DNA of 49,677 nucleotides, taken from NCBI GenBank assembly GCA_031273565.1, contig JAISRR010000160.1:1-49677 (forward strand), given 5' to 3'. Position numbers and translations under genes: made by a program. The notes below the pieces were generated by a model, which saw only the letters and a program-made list of their open reading frames with translations, had not been told where the DNA came from and did no database searches. The first letter of the stretch is position 1, and the number at the start of each line of letters is the position of its first letter. This document shows positions 37,988 to 46,973 of this stretch, piece after piece. The stretch comes from Zoogloeaceae bacterium (lineage in GTDB: Bacteria; Pseudomonadota; Gammaproteobacteria; Burkholderiales; Rhodocyclaceae).

Positions 37988-39772
37988 ATGCTGAACAAGC
38001 TTTTCCGCTATCTCTGGGGCTACCGCCTGCGGGTGGTCGCCGCGCTCGCCTGTCTGGTCGGGGCGAAACTGGCGACCGTGGGCGTGCCGCTGGTGTTCAA
38101 GAGCATCATCGACGCGCTGGGTTCCGCCCCCGATCCCGCGCAGATCGCGCTCACGTTGCCGATCGCGCTGGTATTGCTCTACGGTTTACTGCGCTTCGCC
38201 GCTTCCCTGTGCACGGAATTGCGGGAAATCATTTTCGCCAAAGTCACGCAGCAATCCATTCGCAGACTGGCGCTGGAAGTGTTCGCTCATCTGCACGCGC
38301 TGTCGTTGCGTTTTCACCTCGAACGTCAGACCGGCGGCATCTCGCGCGACATCGAACGCGGCGCGCACGCCATCGCCACCCTGATCAACTACACCCTCTA
38401 CTCGATTCTGCCCACCCTGATCGAAATCGCTCTGGTGCTGGTCATCCTCGGCCTCAGATATCCGCCCGTGTTCGCGCTGATCACCTTCATTTCGCTCCTG
38501 CTCTACATCGCGTTCACGATTGCGGTCAGCCAGTGGCGCATCGACATCCGCCGCCGGGTCAACGAAACGGATTCCGCCGCCAACACCCGCGCCATCGACA
38601 GCCTGATCAATTACGAAACGGTCAAATATTTCGGCAACGAAGCTTTCGAAGCCGGACGTTACGACGAGGAAATGGAATGCTGGGCGAGGGCGGCCACCCG
38701 CAGCCAGATTTCGCTCTCTTTTCTGAACCTCGGTCAGCAGATCATCGTCGTGGCTGGCCTCACCCTGATGATGTGGCAGGCGACCAAAGGTGTGGTTGAA
38801 GGCTGGATGAGCATCGGTGATCTGGTGCTGGTCAACGCCTTTCTGATGCAGCTTTACATGCCGTTAAATTTTCTGGGCGTGGTGTACCGCGAAATTCGTC
38901 AGGCGATGACCGACATCGAACGCCTGTTTGCGCTGCTCGCCACGGAGCGGGAAATCGCCGACGCGCCGGATGCCGCGCCGCTGGAGAATGTCCCGCAAGC
39001 CATCCATTTTGCCGACGTGCATTTTGCCTACGAGCCGGAACGCGCCATTCTGCGCGGCGTGGAATTCACGATTCCCGCCGGGCACACCGTCGCCGTGGTG
39101 GGACGTTCGGGCGCGGGCAAATCAACGCTGGCGCGGCTGTTGTTTCGTTTTTACGAGGTGAGCGACGGAAGCATAACCCTCAACGGGACGGACATCCGCG
39201 CCCTGACGCAATCCAGCCTGCGCGCCGCCATCGGCATCGTGCCGCAGGACACCGTGCTGTTCAACGACACCCTCTATTACAACATCCGCTACGGTCGCCC
39301 GGAGGCCCGCCGGGAAGAAGTGCTGGCCGCCGCCCGCGCCGCCCAGCTCGACGCTTTCATCGCCCGCCTGCCCGCCGGTTACGACACCCGCGTCGGCGAG
39401 CGCGGCCTGAAACTTTCCGGCGGCGAAAAACAGCGCGTCGCCATCGCCCGCGCATTGTTGAAGAATCCCTCCATTCTGGTCTTCGACGAAGCCACATCGG
39501 CATTGGATTCCCGCACCGAACAGGCCATCCAGCAACAACTGGACGCCGCCGCCCGGGGACGCACCACCCTCGTCATCGCTCACCGGCTGTCGACCATCAT
39601 GCACGCCGATGAAATTCTGGTCATGGACGAAGGCCGCATCGTCGAACGCGGCACACATCCCAAACTGCTGGAACAAGGCGGAATTTACGCGCAGTTATGG
39701 GCGGTTCAGCGGTCGGATGACAGAGGACGGAGGACAGATGACCGTCTGGTCTCCGGCGCTTTGCGCCGCTGA
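37988..39772 (+). CDS. Atm1-like ABC exporter (permease fused to ATPase)
   Basis: 594 aa half-transporter with an N-terminal membrane domain (about 1-310) and a C-terminal ATPase. ATPase motifs are Walker A GRSGAGKST, signature LSGGEKQR, Walker B ILVFDEATSALD and H-loop IAHRLST. The sequence DSLINYETVKYFGNE is characteristic of the Atm1/ABCB7/HMT1 group, which exports glutathione-linked sulfur or metal compounds. The ATG at 37988 is chosen at the start of LNKLFRYLWGYRLR; a longer frame from 37859 is unlikely. The last roughly 20 residues (SDDRGRRTDDRLVSGALRR) are encoded partly by a heptad array and look like a late extension. Confidence 0.93.
   Translation: MLNKLFRYLWGYRLRVVAALACLVGAKLATVGVPLVFKSIIDALGSAPDPAQIALTLPIALVLLYGLLRFAASLCTELREIIFAKVTQQSIRRLALEVFAHLHALSLRFHLERQTGGISRDIERGAHAIATLINYTLYSILPTLIEIALVLVILGLRYPPVFALITFISLLLYIAFTIAVSQWRIDIRRRVNETDSAANTRAIDSLINYETVKYFGNEAFEAGRYDEEMECWARAATRSQISLSFLNLGQQIIVVAGLTLMMWQATKGVVEGWMSIGDLVLVNAFLMQLYMPLNFLGVVYREIRQAMTDIERLFALLATEREIADAPDAAPLENVPQAIHFADVHFAYEPERAILRGVEFTIPAGHTVAVVGRSGAGKSTLARLLFRFYEVSDGSITLNGTDIRALTQSSLRAAIGIVPQDTVLFNDTLYYNIRYGRPEARREEVLAAARAAQLDAFIARLPAGYDTRVGERGLKLSGGEKQRVAIARALLKNPSILVFDEATSALDSRTEQAIQQQLDAAARGRTTLVIAHRLSTIMHADEILVMDEGRIVERGTHPKLLEQGGIYAQLWAVQRSDDRGRRTDDRLVSGALRR
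39715..39742 (+). repeat. 7-bp-period repeat at the 3' end of the Atm1-like gene
   Basis: Four heptamers: GGATGAC, AGAGGAC, GGAGGAC, AGATGAC. They are read in frame as part of the protein tail. Similar heptamers occur at 48842-48862. Confidence 0.65.
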
Positions 39773-39797
39773 TACATCTTTGCCCGTCTAGAGTCTG

Positions 39798-39825
39798 TTG
39801 ACAATCGCGGGCGCCATTCTATGCA
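39798..39825 (+). promoter_or_regulatory. Orphan promoter-like sequence
   Basis: A perfect TTGACA (39798-39803), 16 bp spacer and weak TATGCA (39820-39825). No plus-strand gene follows before the intron-like fragment, so it may be a relic or chance. Confidence 0.2.
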
Positions 39826-39889
39826 ATAGTCAATTGGCATTGATTTTTCGGTTACTTTCAAGGTTTTACAAAGGGGATGTTCACTTCTT

Positions 39890-40192
39890 CTAGTGGTCGC
39901 AGTTGCTACGCCGTCCTCGCTTCACCCACCTGCCTGCCCGGTTCTGACCGTTCAGGACGGTGATCCTTTCGTGACGCTTCGGCCCTTCGCTATTCCTGCC
40001 TTTCGCCAGGCTTCTACGCTACTACGGCCTCTGCTGACTTCTCGTCCGCTTTCACGGGCGAGATCTCCCCGGGTAAGAACATGTACTTTCGAGCCGTGCC
40101 GCCAAGCTCTACTTGAAGCGTCTTTCGGTGACTGTTGGATTTCGCGTTCCCTGGCACGCTCATCGCCCGCTCCCGGCCTCACTTTACGCTCC
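39890..40192 (-). mobile_element. Decayed fragment, probably the 5' part of a group II intron
   Basis: The gap 39773-40192 has no intact gene. Read on the minus strand from the radA stop, it holds a structured, non-coding-like sequence with many short palindromes, then AGTCAGCAGAGGCCGTAGTA-type sequence and frames encoding stretches such as REVSRGRSSVEAWRKAGIAKG. This pattern resembles what lies upstream of, and at the beginning of, group II intron reverse transcriptase genes. No reverse transcriptase domain remains, so the element is truncated near 39890. Identification is from memory of such introns. Another multicopy mobile element is possible. Confidence 0.45.
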
Positions 40193-41560
40193 TCAGCCCT
40201 CAATCTCCTGTCCCCTGCTGACCGCTTCGCCGATGCGGGAAACGCCGATGGCATGCATGCCGGGGATGGGCTGGCGGGGCAGGTTGGCTTTGGGCACGAG
40301 CGCGTGGGTAAATCCCAGTTTGGCGGCTTCTTTCAGGCGTTCCTGTCCGCGTGGGGCGGGGCGAATTTCGCCCGCCAGACCGACTTCGCCGAAGACGATG
40401 AGTTTTTCAGGCAGGGCGCGGTTTTTCAGGGAAGAGACGATGGCCAGCAGGATGGCCAGATCGGCGGCGGGTTCGTTGATGCGCACGCCGCCGACCGCGT
40501 TGATGAACACATCCTGATCGAAACAGACGATGCCCGCGTGCCGGTGCAACACGGCGAGCAGCATGGCGAGGCGCTGGGCGTCCAGACCGACGGTGAGGCG
40601 GCGCGGGTTGCCGTGCGCGGGGTCGACCAGCGCCTGAATTTCCACCAGCAGGGGGCGCGTGCCTTCCTGCGTCACCAGAATGCAGGCGCCCGGCACGTCC
40701 TTTTCGTGTTGCGAGAGGAAGAGCGCGGAAGGGTTGCTGACGCCTTTCAATCCGCGCTCGGTCATGGCGAACACGCCGAGTTCATTGACCGCGCCGAAGC
40801 GGTTTTTACAGGCGCGGATCAGGCGGAAACTGGAATGGGCGTCACCTTCAAAATAGAGCACGGTGTCTACGATGTGTTCGAGCACGCGCGGCCCGGCCAG
40901 CGCGCCTTCCTTGGTGACGTGCCCGACCAGAATGACAGTGATGGCGAGTTGCTTCGCCAGCCGGGTAAGCTGCGCGGCGCATTCGCGCACCTGCGCGACG
41001 GAGCCGGGGGCGGAGGCCAGTTGTTCCGACCACAGGGTTTGAATGGAGTCGACAACCACGATTTGCGGGCGTTCGCTTTGCAGGATGGCGAGGATTTTTT
41101 CCAGGTTGATTTCGGCCAGCAGTTGCAGGCGACCTGCCGTAATGCCCAGCCTTCTGGCGCGCAGGACGATCTGTTCCCCCGATTCTTCTCCGCTGATGTA
41201 GAGGGCATGCTGTCGTTCCGAGAGACTCGCCAACGCCTGTAGCAGCAGGGTGCTCTTGCCAATGCCGGGGTCGCCGCCGATCAGCACGACCCCGCCCGCG
41301 ATTAAGCCCCCGCCCAGAGGACGGTCGAATTCGGCGATGCCGGTGGGGATGCGTTCGGCTTCTTTCGCTTCGATTTCCGCGAGCTTTTGCAGTTTCGCTG
41401 TCGGGGCGAGCGATTGAAAACGGCTGCCAGCGGCGCGCGGCGATTCGGCCACGCTTTCCACCAGCGTATTCCACGCGCCGCAGCCGGGGCATTGCCCCTG
41501 CCATTTGGGGGAACTAGCGCCGCATGCGTCGCAGCAGTAGAGGGTTTTGGATTTACTCAT
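40193..41560 (-). CDS. radA: DNA repair protein RadA (Sms)
   Basis: Branch-migration and recombination helicase, 455 aa. An N-terminal zinc finger (Cys10, Cys13, Cys24, Cys27) is followed by a RecA-like ATPase with Walker A GGDPGIGKST, the RadA-specific KNRFG motif and a C-terminal Lon-like domain. The length is normal and the end (...RQPIPGMHAIGVSRIGEAVS) fits the family, so the intron-like fragment abuts the gene without truncating it. It is downstream of alr on the same strand. Confidence 0.95.
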   Translation of the reverse strand: MSKSKTLYCCDACGASSPKWQGQCPGCGAWNTLVESVAESPRAAGSRFQSLAPTAKLQKLAEIEAKEAERIPTGIAEFDRPLGGGLIAGGVVLIGGDPGIGKSTLLLQALASLSERQHALYISGEESGEQIVLRARRLGITAGRLQLLAEINLEKILAILQSERPQIVVVDSIQTLWSEQLASAPGSVAQVRECAAQLTRLAKQLAITVILVGHVTKEGALAGPRVLEHIVDTVLYFEGDAHSSFRLIRACKNRFGAVNELGVFAMTERGLKGVSNPSALFLSQHEKDVPGACILVTQEGTRPLLVEIQALVDPAHGNPRRLTVGLDAQRLAMLLAVLHRHAGIVCFDQDVFINAVGGVRINEPAADLAILLAIVSSLKNRALPEKLIVFGEVGLAGEIRPAPRGQERLKEAAKLGFTHALVPKANLPRQPIPGMHAIGVSRIGEAVSRGQEIEG

Positions 41561-41668
41561 CAGAGGACAAGGAACGCGACGCGGGCGCGCAGCGCCGGAT
41601 GGGGGCGGGGTTGGATAAGGGACAAGGGGGACAGGGCGCGATGGGCGTCGAATGAGGAATTACTCATT

Positions 41669-42775
41669 TCACGCCTCCGTCCAGTATCGGGGCACGCGGG
41701 GGGTGACAGCGCAGAAGAGTTCATAACTGATGGTGCCCGCCGCTGTCGCCACCGCGTCCGCATCCACCGCGCCGCCCGCGCCCGCGCCCCAGAGCGTGAC
41801 CGGACTGCCGACTTCGGCCAGAGGAATGGCGTCGAGGTCACAGGCCAGCATGTCCATGCTCACCCGACCCAGCGTTCGGGTCATGACACCGGCGACGGCG
41901 ATTGGCGTGCCCGTGGGGGCATGGCGGGGATAACCGTCGGCGTAACCGCAGGCGACAATGCCGATACGCATGGGTTTTTCCGCCTGAAACACGCCGCCAT
42001 AGCCGACCCGTTCCCCGGCTTGCACCGTCTGGATGCCGATCAGTTGGCTTTCCAGCGTCATCACGGGTTTTAAACCCAGCGTCGCCGCCGTGGCGTCGGC
42101 AAAAGGGCTGCCGCCGTAGAGCAGGATGCCGGGGCGCACCCAGTCTTCCGCCGTACCCCGGCTTTCCGGGTAACGCACCAGCGCGGCGGAGTTGGCGAGA
42201 CTGACGGGCAGGCCCGCGCCCGCGTCGTCGGCGCGCAGTTGCCGCACGCGATCAAGCTGCGCGGCAATGCCGACTTCGGTGTCCGCTTCGGCAAAATGAT
42301 TCATCAGCGCAAGGCGTCGGATGCCCATGTCTTCCAGCCGTCGCCGCGTCGCACCGATGTCTTCGGGACGAAATCCCAGACGGTTCATACCGGTGTTCAG
42401 TTTGATATAGGCGCTCGCGGGACGCAGCGGCGTGACCGCCAGCATCTCCAGTTGCGCGCGGCAATGCAGGACGGGCGTCAGGTCGAAACGGGACAGTGTG
42501 GCGGCCTCTTCCGGCGCAAAAAACCCTTCGAGCAACAAAATGGGCTTCGCGCACCCCCGCTCGCGCAGGGCGATGGCGGTTTCGGTTTCCAGTAGCGCGT
42601 AGCCGTCAGTCAGGTCGTCCAGGGCGCGTGCGGCCTGAAATTGTCCGTGTCCGTAAGCATCGGCCTTGATGACCGCCCATATTTTCGCCTGCCCGGCCAG
42701 ACGCCGCGCCAGGATAAAATTATGCCGCAGGGCGGCAAGGTCAATGTGAGCGCGGATGGGGCGAAAAGTGGTCAT
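41669..42775 (-). CDS. alr: Alanine racemase
   Basis: PLP enzyme that supplies D-alanine for peptidoglycan. It is 368 aa from the ATG at 42775. The PLP lysine is Lys37 in AVIKADAYGHG. Further features are MNRLGFRPED, the catalytic-Tyr region RVGYGGVFQAE and the C-terminal VSMDMLACDLD segment. A frame extending back to 42898 has no family support. The ribosome site is weak. radA follows after 108 nt. Confidence 0.95.
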   Translation of the reverse strand: MTTFRPIRAHIDLAALRHNFILARRLAGQAKIWAVIKADAYGHGQFQAARALDDLTDGYALLETETAIALRERGCAKPILLLEGFFAPEEAATLSRFDLTPVLHCRAQLEMLAVTPLRPASAYIKLNTGMNRLGFRPEDIGATRRRLEDMGIRRLALMNHFAEADTEVGIAAQLDRVRQLRADDAGAGLPVSLANSAALVRYPESRGTAEDWVRPGILLYGGSPFADATAATLGLKPVMTLESQLIGIQTVQAGERVGYGGVFQAEKPMRIGIVACGYADGYPRHAPTGTPIAVAGVMTRTLGRVSMDMLACDLDAIPLAEVGSPVTLWGAGAGGAVDADAVATAAGTISYELFCAVTPRVPRYWTEA

Positions 42776-42823
42776 GACAGGGGTCAGGGCGCGGCAGTGT
42801 GATCGCCGTTTTGAAAGGTTGAG

Positions 42824-42829
42824 ATTGTA
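42824..42829 (-). promoter_or_regulatory. Candidate -10 box for alr
   Basis: Minus-strand TACAAT (5 of 6) about 48 nt before the alr start. The best -35 (TTGCGC) lies at a poor 19 bp spacing. Confidence 0.3.
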
Positions 42830-42955
42830 GAGCGTCTGCAAAATTTGCGCGCAAGGGATTTGGAACCATTCTGACCCGGTGCGCGCCAGGCCGATCATCT
42901 GGCGCTTGATCCCCGATTTGTGATAGCCTCCACTCCCTTACCCATCATGCCCGCT

Positions 42956-43030
42956 CTCCTCGTAGTTCAATGGATAGAACAAGCGCCTCCTAAGCGCTAG
43001 ATACAGGTTCGATTCCTGTCGAGGGGACCA
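42956..43030 (+). tRNA. tRNA-Arg (anticodon CCU)
   Basis: Full cloverleaf, 75 nt with encoded CCA. Acceptor stem CTCCTCG (42956-42962) with CGAGGGG (43020-43026) including one G-T pair; D stem GTTC/GAAC; anticodon stem AGCGC/GCGCT with loop CTCCTAA (anticodon CCT at 42989-42991); T stem ACAGG/CCTGT with loop TTCGATT; discriminator A43027; CCA 43028-43030. It reads the AGG codon. It stands alone between alr and the copper chaperone gene; no integrase is adjacent. Confidence 0.95.
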
Positions 43031-43090
43031 GATGTCAAAATTGACTGATGATGAACAACAGATGCGGCTTGAAGCCTGAAGGAGGATCCC

Positions 43091-43555
43091 GTGCTGCGTA
43101 TTTTTGCTTTCTTGCCGATGGTCTTTGCACTTTGTCTCCCGGTGGTTGCCCGGGCGCAGTCGCCGGTGCGGGTTACGGACGCCTGGGTGCGCGCGACGGT
43201 GGCGGCGCAGCAGGCGACGGGCGCGTTCATGAAACTGGAAAGTACGGAAACCGTGCAGTTGGTCGGCGTGCGCTCGCCGGTGGCGGGGGTTACGGAAGTC
43301 CACACCACGCGCATGCAGGGCGAGGTGATGGAAATGCGCGCCGTGCCCAGCCTTGCCCTGCCTGCCGGAACGGTAACGGAACTGAAGCCCGGCGGTTTGC
43401 ACATCATGCTGATGCAACTCAAGGCTCAGGTCAAAGCAGGGCAGAAAGTGCCTCTGACCCTGATTCTGGAAAATGCCGGACGCGAACGTCAGGAAATCAC
43501 GGTGGAAGCCGAAGTCCGCCCTCTGAATGCGCCCGGCATGCAACGCCCGGAATAA
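43091..43555 (+). CDS. Periplasmic copper chaperone PCu(A)C
   Basis: 154 aa, with a signal peptide (about 1-22, ...VVARA) and then a cupredoxin-like domain. It has the exact family copper motif H(M)X10MX21HXM: His71, Met82, His104, Met106. It delivers Cu(I) to the CuA site of cytochrome oxidase, working with SCO proteins. The start is GTG at 43091 with GGAGG 5 nt upstream. The next gene encodes a SCO protein, which supports the role. Confidence 0.94.
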   Translation: MLRIFAFLPMVFALCLPVVARAQSPVRVTDAWVRATVAAQQATGAFMKLESTETVQLVGVRSPVAGVTEVHTTRMQGEVMEMRAVPSLALPAGTVTELKPGGLHIMLMQLKAQVKAGQKVPLTLILENAGRERQEITVEAEVRPLNAPGMQRPE

Positions 43556-43560
43556 TCGCC

Positions 43561-44214
43561 ATGAAAAAATTGTGCGCGCTGATTCTGGCGGCGGCCTGCC
43601 TTTCTGCCTGTGACGCGCCTTCCCCGCCGCCTGCGGCGTCGGTCAGCGCGCCGCTTTTTCACGCCGAAGCGCTGGTCGATCCGCAATACGGACGTGATTT
43701 CAGGCTCACCGACCATAATGGTCAGACGCGCACGCTGGCGGATTGGCGCGGCAAGGTCGTGCTGATTTTTTTTGGCTACACCCAGTGTCCCGATGTCTGC
43801 CCCAGTGCGTTGTACCGTTCTGCCCAGGTTATGGAGCGTCTGGGGTCGCAGGCCGAAAAAGTGCAGATGTTGTTCATCACGCTGGACCCGGCGCGGGATA
43901 CGCCGGAATTGTTGCGTACTTACGTCCCTTCGTTTCACCCCTCTTTTTTGGGATTGTTCGCCAGTGAAGAACAAACGCCGCAACTGGCGCGCGATTTTCA
44001 GGTGTTTTACCGGATCAATCCTGGCCAGACGCCCGGCAGCTATACCGTCGACCATAGCGTCACCACCTACGCCTACGATCCGGCGGGGCGTTTGCGTCTG
44101 GCGATCAGGCATGACATCACGCCGGAAGAACTGGCGGAAGACATTCAGCGTTTGTTGACAGAAGCCGCAGTCAGCGAACCCTCCGGGGCAACTGCGCCGC
44201 CGCATGGCGCATAG
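43561..44214 (+). CDS. SCO1/SenC/PrrC-family copper and thiol protein
   Basis: 217 aa lipoprotein (lipobox LSAC, Cys17) with a thioredoxin fold. The copper/redox motif CPDVCP (Cys76, Cys80) and the distal ligand His165 (SYTVDHS) are present. It acts in the periplasm in CuA assembly or redox control of cytochrome oxidase. The ATG is 5 nt after the PCuAC stop, and its end overlaps the next gene by 11 nt. Confidence 0.95.
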   Translation: MKKLCALILAAACLSACDAPSPPPAASVSAPLFHAEALVDPQYGRDFRLTDHNGQTRTLADWRGKVVLIFFGYTQCPDVCPSALYRSAQVMERLGSQAEKVQMLFITLDPARDTPELLRTYVPSFHPSFLGLFASEEQTPQLARDFQVFYRINPGQTPGSYTVDHSVTTYAYDPAGRLRLAIRHDITPEELAEDIQRLLTEAAVSEPSGATAPPHGA

Positions 44215-44956
44215 CATCGACATCAGCGAAAGCGGGGGCGTTCGCTATCTGCATTTCGGCTCGGAATGGGTGCAGGGCGCGATGCGGATTGCGCGTCCCT
44301 TTTCCCTGGAACTGGCGTACACGCGGGAAATGCTGCTGGCGCTCCTGCTTGCCGCCGCACCGCTACGGCATGGCCTGCTGGTCGGTCTGGGCGCGGCTTC
44401 GCAGCTCAAGTTCCTGCACCGTCATTTCCCCGAAGCCCGTTTCACCGTCATCGAGATCAATCCCGACGTGCCGAACGTCGCGCGGCAGTTTTTCAGGCTG
44501 CCCGCCTCGCCCCGGATCGACATCGTCATCGCCGACGCGGCGGCATGGCTGACGCAAAACGCGCCACAGGCGCGGTTCGACCTGATTTTGCTGGATGGCT
44601 TCAATGCCGCCGGACGCACTGGCGCGTTATCCGGCGCGGCGTTTTACGCCGGATGCCGCGCGGCGTTGACAGAAACAGGCGTTTTTTCCTGCAACCTGCT
44701 GGCGGGCAACCGGGGTTTTCGCGCCAATCTGCGCCGCATTCGCCATGCCTTCGCTGGCCGCAGCCTGCATTTTGCTTCCGGCGATAACGGCAATGTCGTC
44801 GCCCTTGGCGTTGCCGGCGAATATCACGCGCTGCCGCTTACGACCCTGCGCGAACGCGCGCTGGCGCTAAAGAGCGCGACCGGGCTGGATTTACGTCCCG
44901 CGCTCACGCGCCTGCAATTGACCGTCGCCCTGCCCGGCGGTTGCCTGAATCTCTGA
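44204..44956 (+). CDS. Spermidine synthase-like (SpeE fold) protein
   Basis: 250 aa Rossmann-fold protein of the spermine/spermidine synthase family. The nucleotide site is LLVGLGAASQLKFLHRHFP, followed by the acidic FTVIEINPDVPNVAR, DAAAWL and a DLILLDGFNA motif. It lacks a clear N-terminal beta-domain of true SpeE enzymes. Many such short homologues are of unknown substrate, so polyamine synthesis is not assured. It overlaps the SCO gene by 11 nt and precedes hisG. Confidence 0.85.
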   Translation: MAHSIDISESGGVRYLHFGSEWVQGAMRIARPFSLELAYTREMLLALLLAAAPLRHGLLVGLGAASQLKFLHRHFPEARFTVIEINPDVPNVARQFFRLPASPRIDIVIADAAAWLTQNAPQARFDLILLDGFNAAGRTGALSGAAFYAGCRAALTETGVFSCNLLAGNRGFRANLRRIRHAFAGRSLHFASGDNGNVVALGVAGEYHALPLTTLRERALALKSATGLDLRPALTRLQLTVALPGGCLNL

Positions 44957-45018
44957 TGTCGTCCGCCCCCGGATACCTGATGCGTTAAAATCATCGCTTT
45001 CCCTATCGAGAATCCGCC

Positions 45019-45663
45019 GTGACCGGTATTACCATTGCCCTTTCCAAGGGTCGTATTTTTGAAGAAACCCTGCCGCTTTTGGCGGCGGCGGGGATTGTGC
45101 CGAACGAAGACCCGGAAAAATCCAGAAAACTCATTATCGACGCCAATCAACCCGATGTGCGGCTCATCATCGTGCGCGCTTCCGACGTGCCGACCTACGT
45201 GCAATACGGCGCGGCGGACATGGGCGTGGCGGGTCGGGATGTGCTGATTGAACACGGCGGCGCGGGGCTGTACCAGCCGCTGGATCTGAACATCGCCAAC
45301 TGTCGCATGATGGTGGCCGTGCAGGAAGGCTTCAATTACGCCGCCGCCGTGCAGCAAGGGGCGCGGCTGAAAGTGGCGACCAAATACATCAAGACGGCGC
45401 GCGAGCATTTCGCGGCCAAGGGCGTGCATGTGGATCTCATCAAACTCTATGGTTCGATGGAACTCGCGCCGCTGGTGGGGCTGTCAGACGCCATTGTCGA
45501 TCTCGTCTCGTCCGGCGCGACCTTAAAGGCCAACCGGCTCGTGGCGGTGGAACACATCATGGATATTTCCAGCCGCCTCATCGTCAATCAGGCGGCGTTG
45601 AAACTGAAGCGCGCCGCCCTGCAACCCATTATCGACGCCTTTCAGGGCGCTGTGGAGAAATGA
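45019..45663 (+). CDS. hisG: ATP phosphoribosyltransferase, short form
   Basis: First step of histidine synthesis: ATP plus PRPP to phosphoribosyl-ATP. It is 214 aa, the short HisG(S) form that lacks the C-terminal regulatory domain and needs the HisZ partner for activity and feedback control; hisZ is not in this window. Motifs are [34 protein letters not shown] and [16 protein letters not shown]. It starts with GTG at 45019. Its stop overlaps the hisD start by 4 nt. Confidence 0.96.
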   Translation: MTGITIALSKGRIFEETLPLLAAAGIVPNEDPEKSRKLIIDANQPDVRLIIVRASDVPTYVQYGAADMGVAGRDVLIEHGGAGLYQPLDLNIANCRMMVAVQEGFNYAAAVQQGARLKVATKYIKTAREHFAAKGVHVDLIKLYGSMELAPLVGLSDAIVDLVSSGATLKANRLVAVEHIMDISSRLIVNQAALKLKRAALQPIIDAFQGAVEK

Positions 45664-46967
45664 ACATGCCCATCCAGTTAAAGCGACTGTGCAGCCGCCA
45701 GGCCGATTTCGGCGCGCAACTCGACGCCCTGCTGGCCTTCGAGGGCGCGCAGGACGCGAGCATCGAAAACACCGTCGTGGAGATTCTCGCCGATGTCAAA
45801 CGACGCGGCGACGCGGCGGTCGTCGAATACACCCGCCGTTTCGACCGCCTGCAAGCGCCGGACATGGCGGCGCTGGAACTGTCCCCGGCGGAACTCGCCG
45901 CCGCCCTGCAAGGCTTGCCTACCGAACGTCGGCAGGCGCTGGAAGAAGCGGCGGCGCGCATCCGGCGTTTTCACGAAAAACAGACGCAGACGGGGTGGCG
46001 TTACACCGAAGCGGATGGCACGCTGTTAGGCCAGATGGTGACGCCGCTGGATCGCGTCGGCGTCTACGTGCCCGGCGGCAAGGCCGCCTATCCCTCTTCC
46101 GTGCTGATGAACGTGATTCCCGCCAGAGTGGCCGGGGTCGGGGAAGTCATCATGGTCGTGCCCACGCCGGGCGGCGAAAAAAATCCGCTGGTGCTGGCCG
46201 CCGCCGCGCTGGCGGGCGTGGATCGGGTCTTCACCATCGGCGGCGCGCAGGCGGTGGCGGCGCTCGCCTACGGCACCCGGAGCGTGCCGCAGGTCGATAA
46301 AATCGTCGGCCCCGGCAATGCCTATGTCGCCTGCGCCAAGCGGCGGGTGTTTGGCGTCGTCGGCATCGACATGGTGGCCGGCCCTTCGGAAATTCTGGTG
46401 CTGGCGGATGGCAGCGCCGATCCCGACTGGGTGGCGATGGATCTGTTCAGTCAGGCCGAACATGACGAACTCGCGCAAAGCATCCTCGTCAGCCCGAACG
46501 CCGCCTGTATCGACGCCGTGGCGTCCAGCATCGAAAAGCTCCTGCCCGGCATGCCGCGCCGCGAAGTCATCCGCACCGCGCTGGAAAATCGGGGCGCGCT
46601 GATCGAAGTCCGCGACCTTGATGAAGCCATCGCCCTCGCCAATCGCATCGCGCCCGAACATCTGGAACTGGCCATGACGGAAGCCGACGCCTGGGTGGAA
46701 AAAATCCATCACGCGGGCGCGATTTTCATCGGCGCTTACACCTCGGAAGCCCTGGGGGACTACTGCGCCGGCCCCAACCATGTCCTGCCCACCTCCGGCA
46801 GCGCCCGTTTTTCCTCGCCGCTGGGCGTTTACGATTTTCAGAAACGCACCAGTTTAATCCGGGTTTCGCAGGCCGGCGCGCAACATCTGGGGCGCGTGGC
46901 GGGCATACTGGCGGATGGCGAAGGCTTGCCCGCCCACGCCTGCTCGGCGCGCTACCGCCTGAAATAG
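45660..46967 (+). CDS. hisD: Histidinol dehydrogenase
   Basis: Zinc- and NAD-dependent oxidation of L-histidinol to histidine, the last two steps of the pathway. It is 435 aa. It shows [41 protein letters not shown], the EHDE segment, the catalytic/zinc region HHAGAIFIG and [14 protein letters not shown]. It is coupled to hisG by ATGA. No further his gene follows: the stop is 6 bp from the convergent dnaA stop, which breaks the hisGDC order usual in relatives. Confidence 0.96.
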   Translation: MNMPIQLKRLCSRQADFGAQLDALLAFEGAQDASIENTVVEILADVKRRGDAAVVEYTRRFDRLQAPDMAALELSPAELAAALQGLPTERRQALEEAAARIRRFHEKQTQTGWRYTEADGTLLGQMVTPLDRVGVYVPGGKAAYPSSVLMNVIPARVAGVGEVIMVVPTPGGEKNPLVLAAAALAGVDRVFTIGGAQAVAALAYGTRSVPQVDKIVGPGNAYVACAKRRVFGVVGIDMVAGPSEILVLADGSADPDWVAMDLFSQAEHDELAQSILVSPNAACIDAVASSIEKLLPGMPRREVIRTALENRGALIEVRDLDEAIALANRIAPEHLELAMTEADAWVEKIHHAGAIFIGAYTSEALGDYCAGPNHVLPTSGSARFSSPLGVYDFQKRTSLIRVSQAGAQHLGRVAGILADGEGLPAHACSARYRLK

Positions 46968-46973
46968 CCGGGG

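Noticed and set aside
39893-41242. A 449-codon plus-strand frame across the intron-like fragment and radA
   Set aside because: It joins the antisense of a decayed mobile fragment to the antisense of radA; no domain, and radA is intact.
42956-43090. tRNA-Arg(CCU) as an integration site
   Set aside because: No integrase, no duplicated tRNA 3' end and no foreign-looking genes follow; the copper chaperone gene begins 60 bp later.
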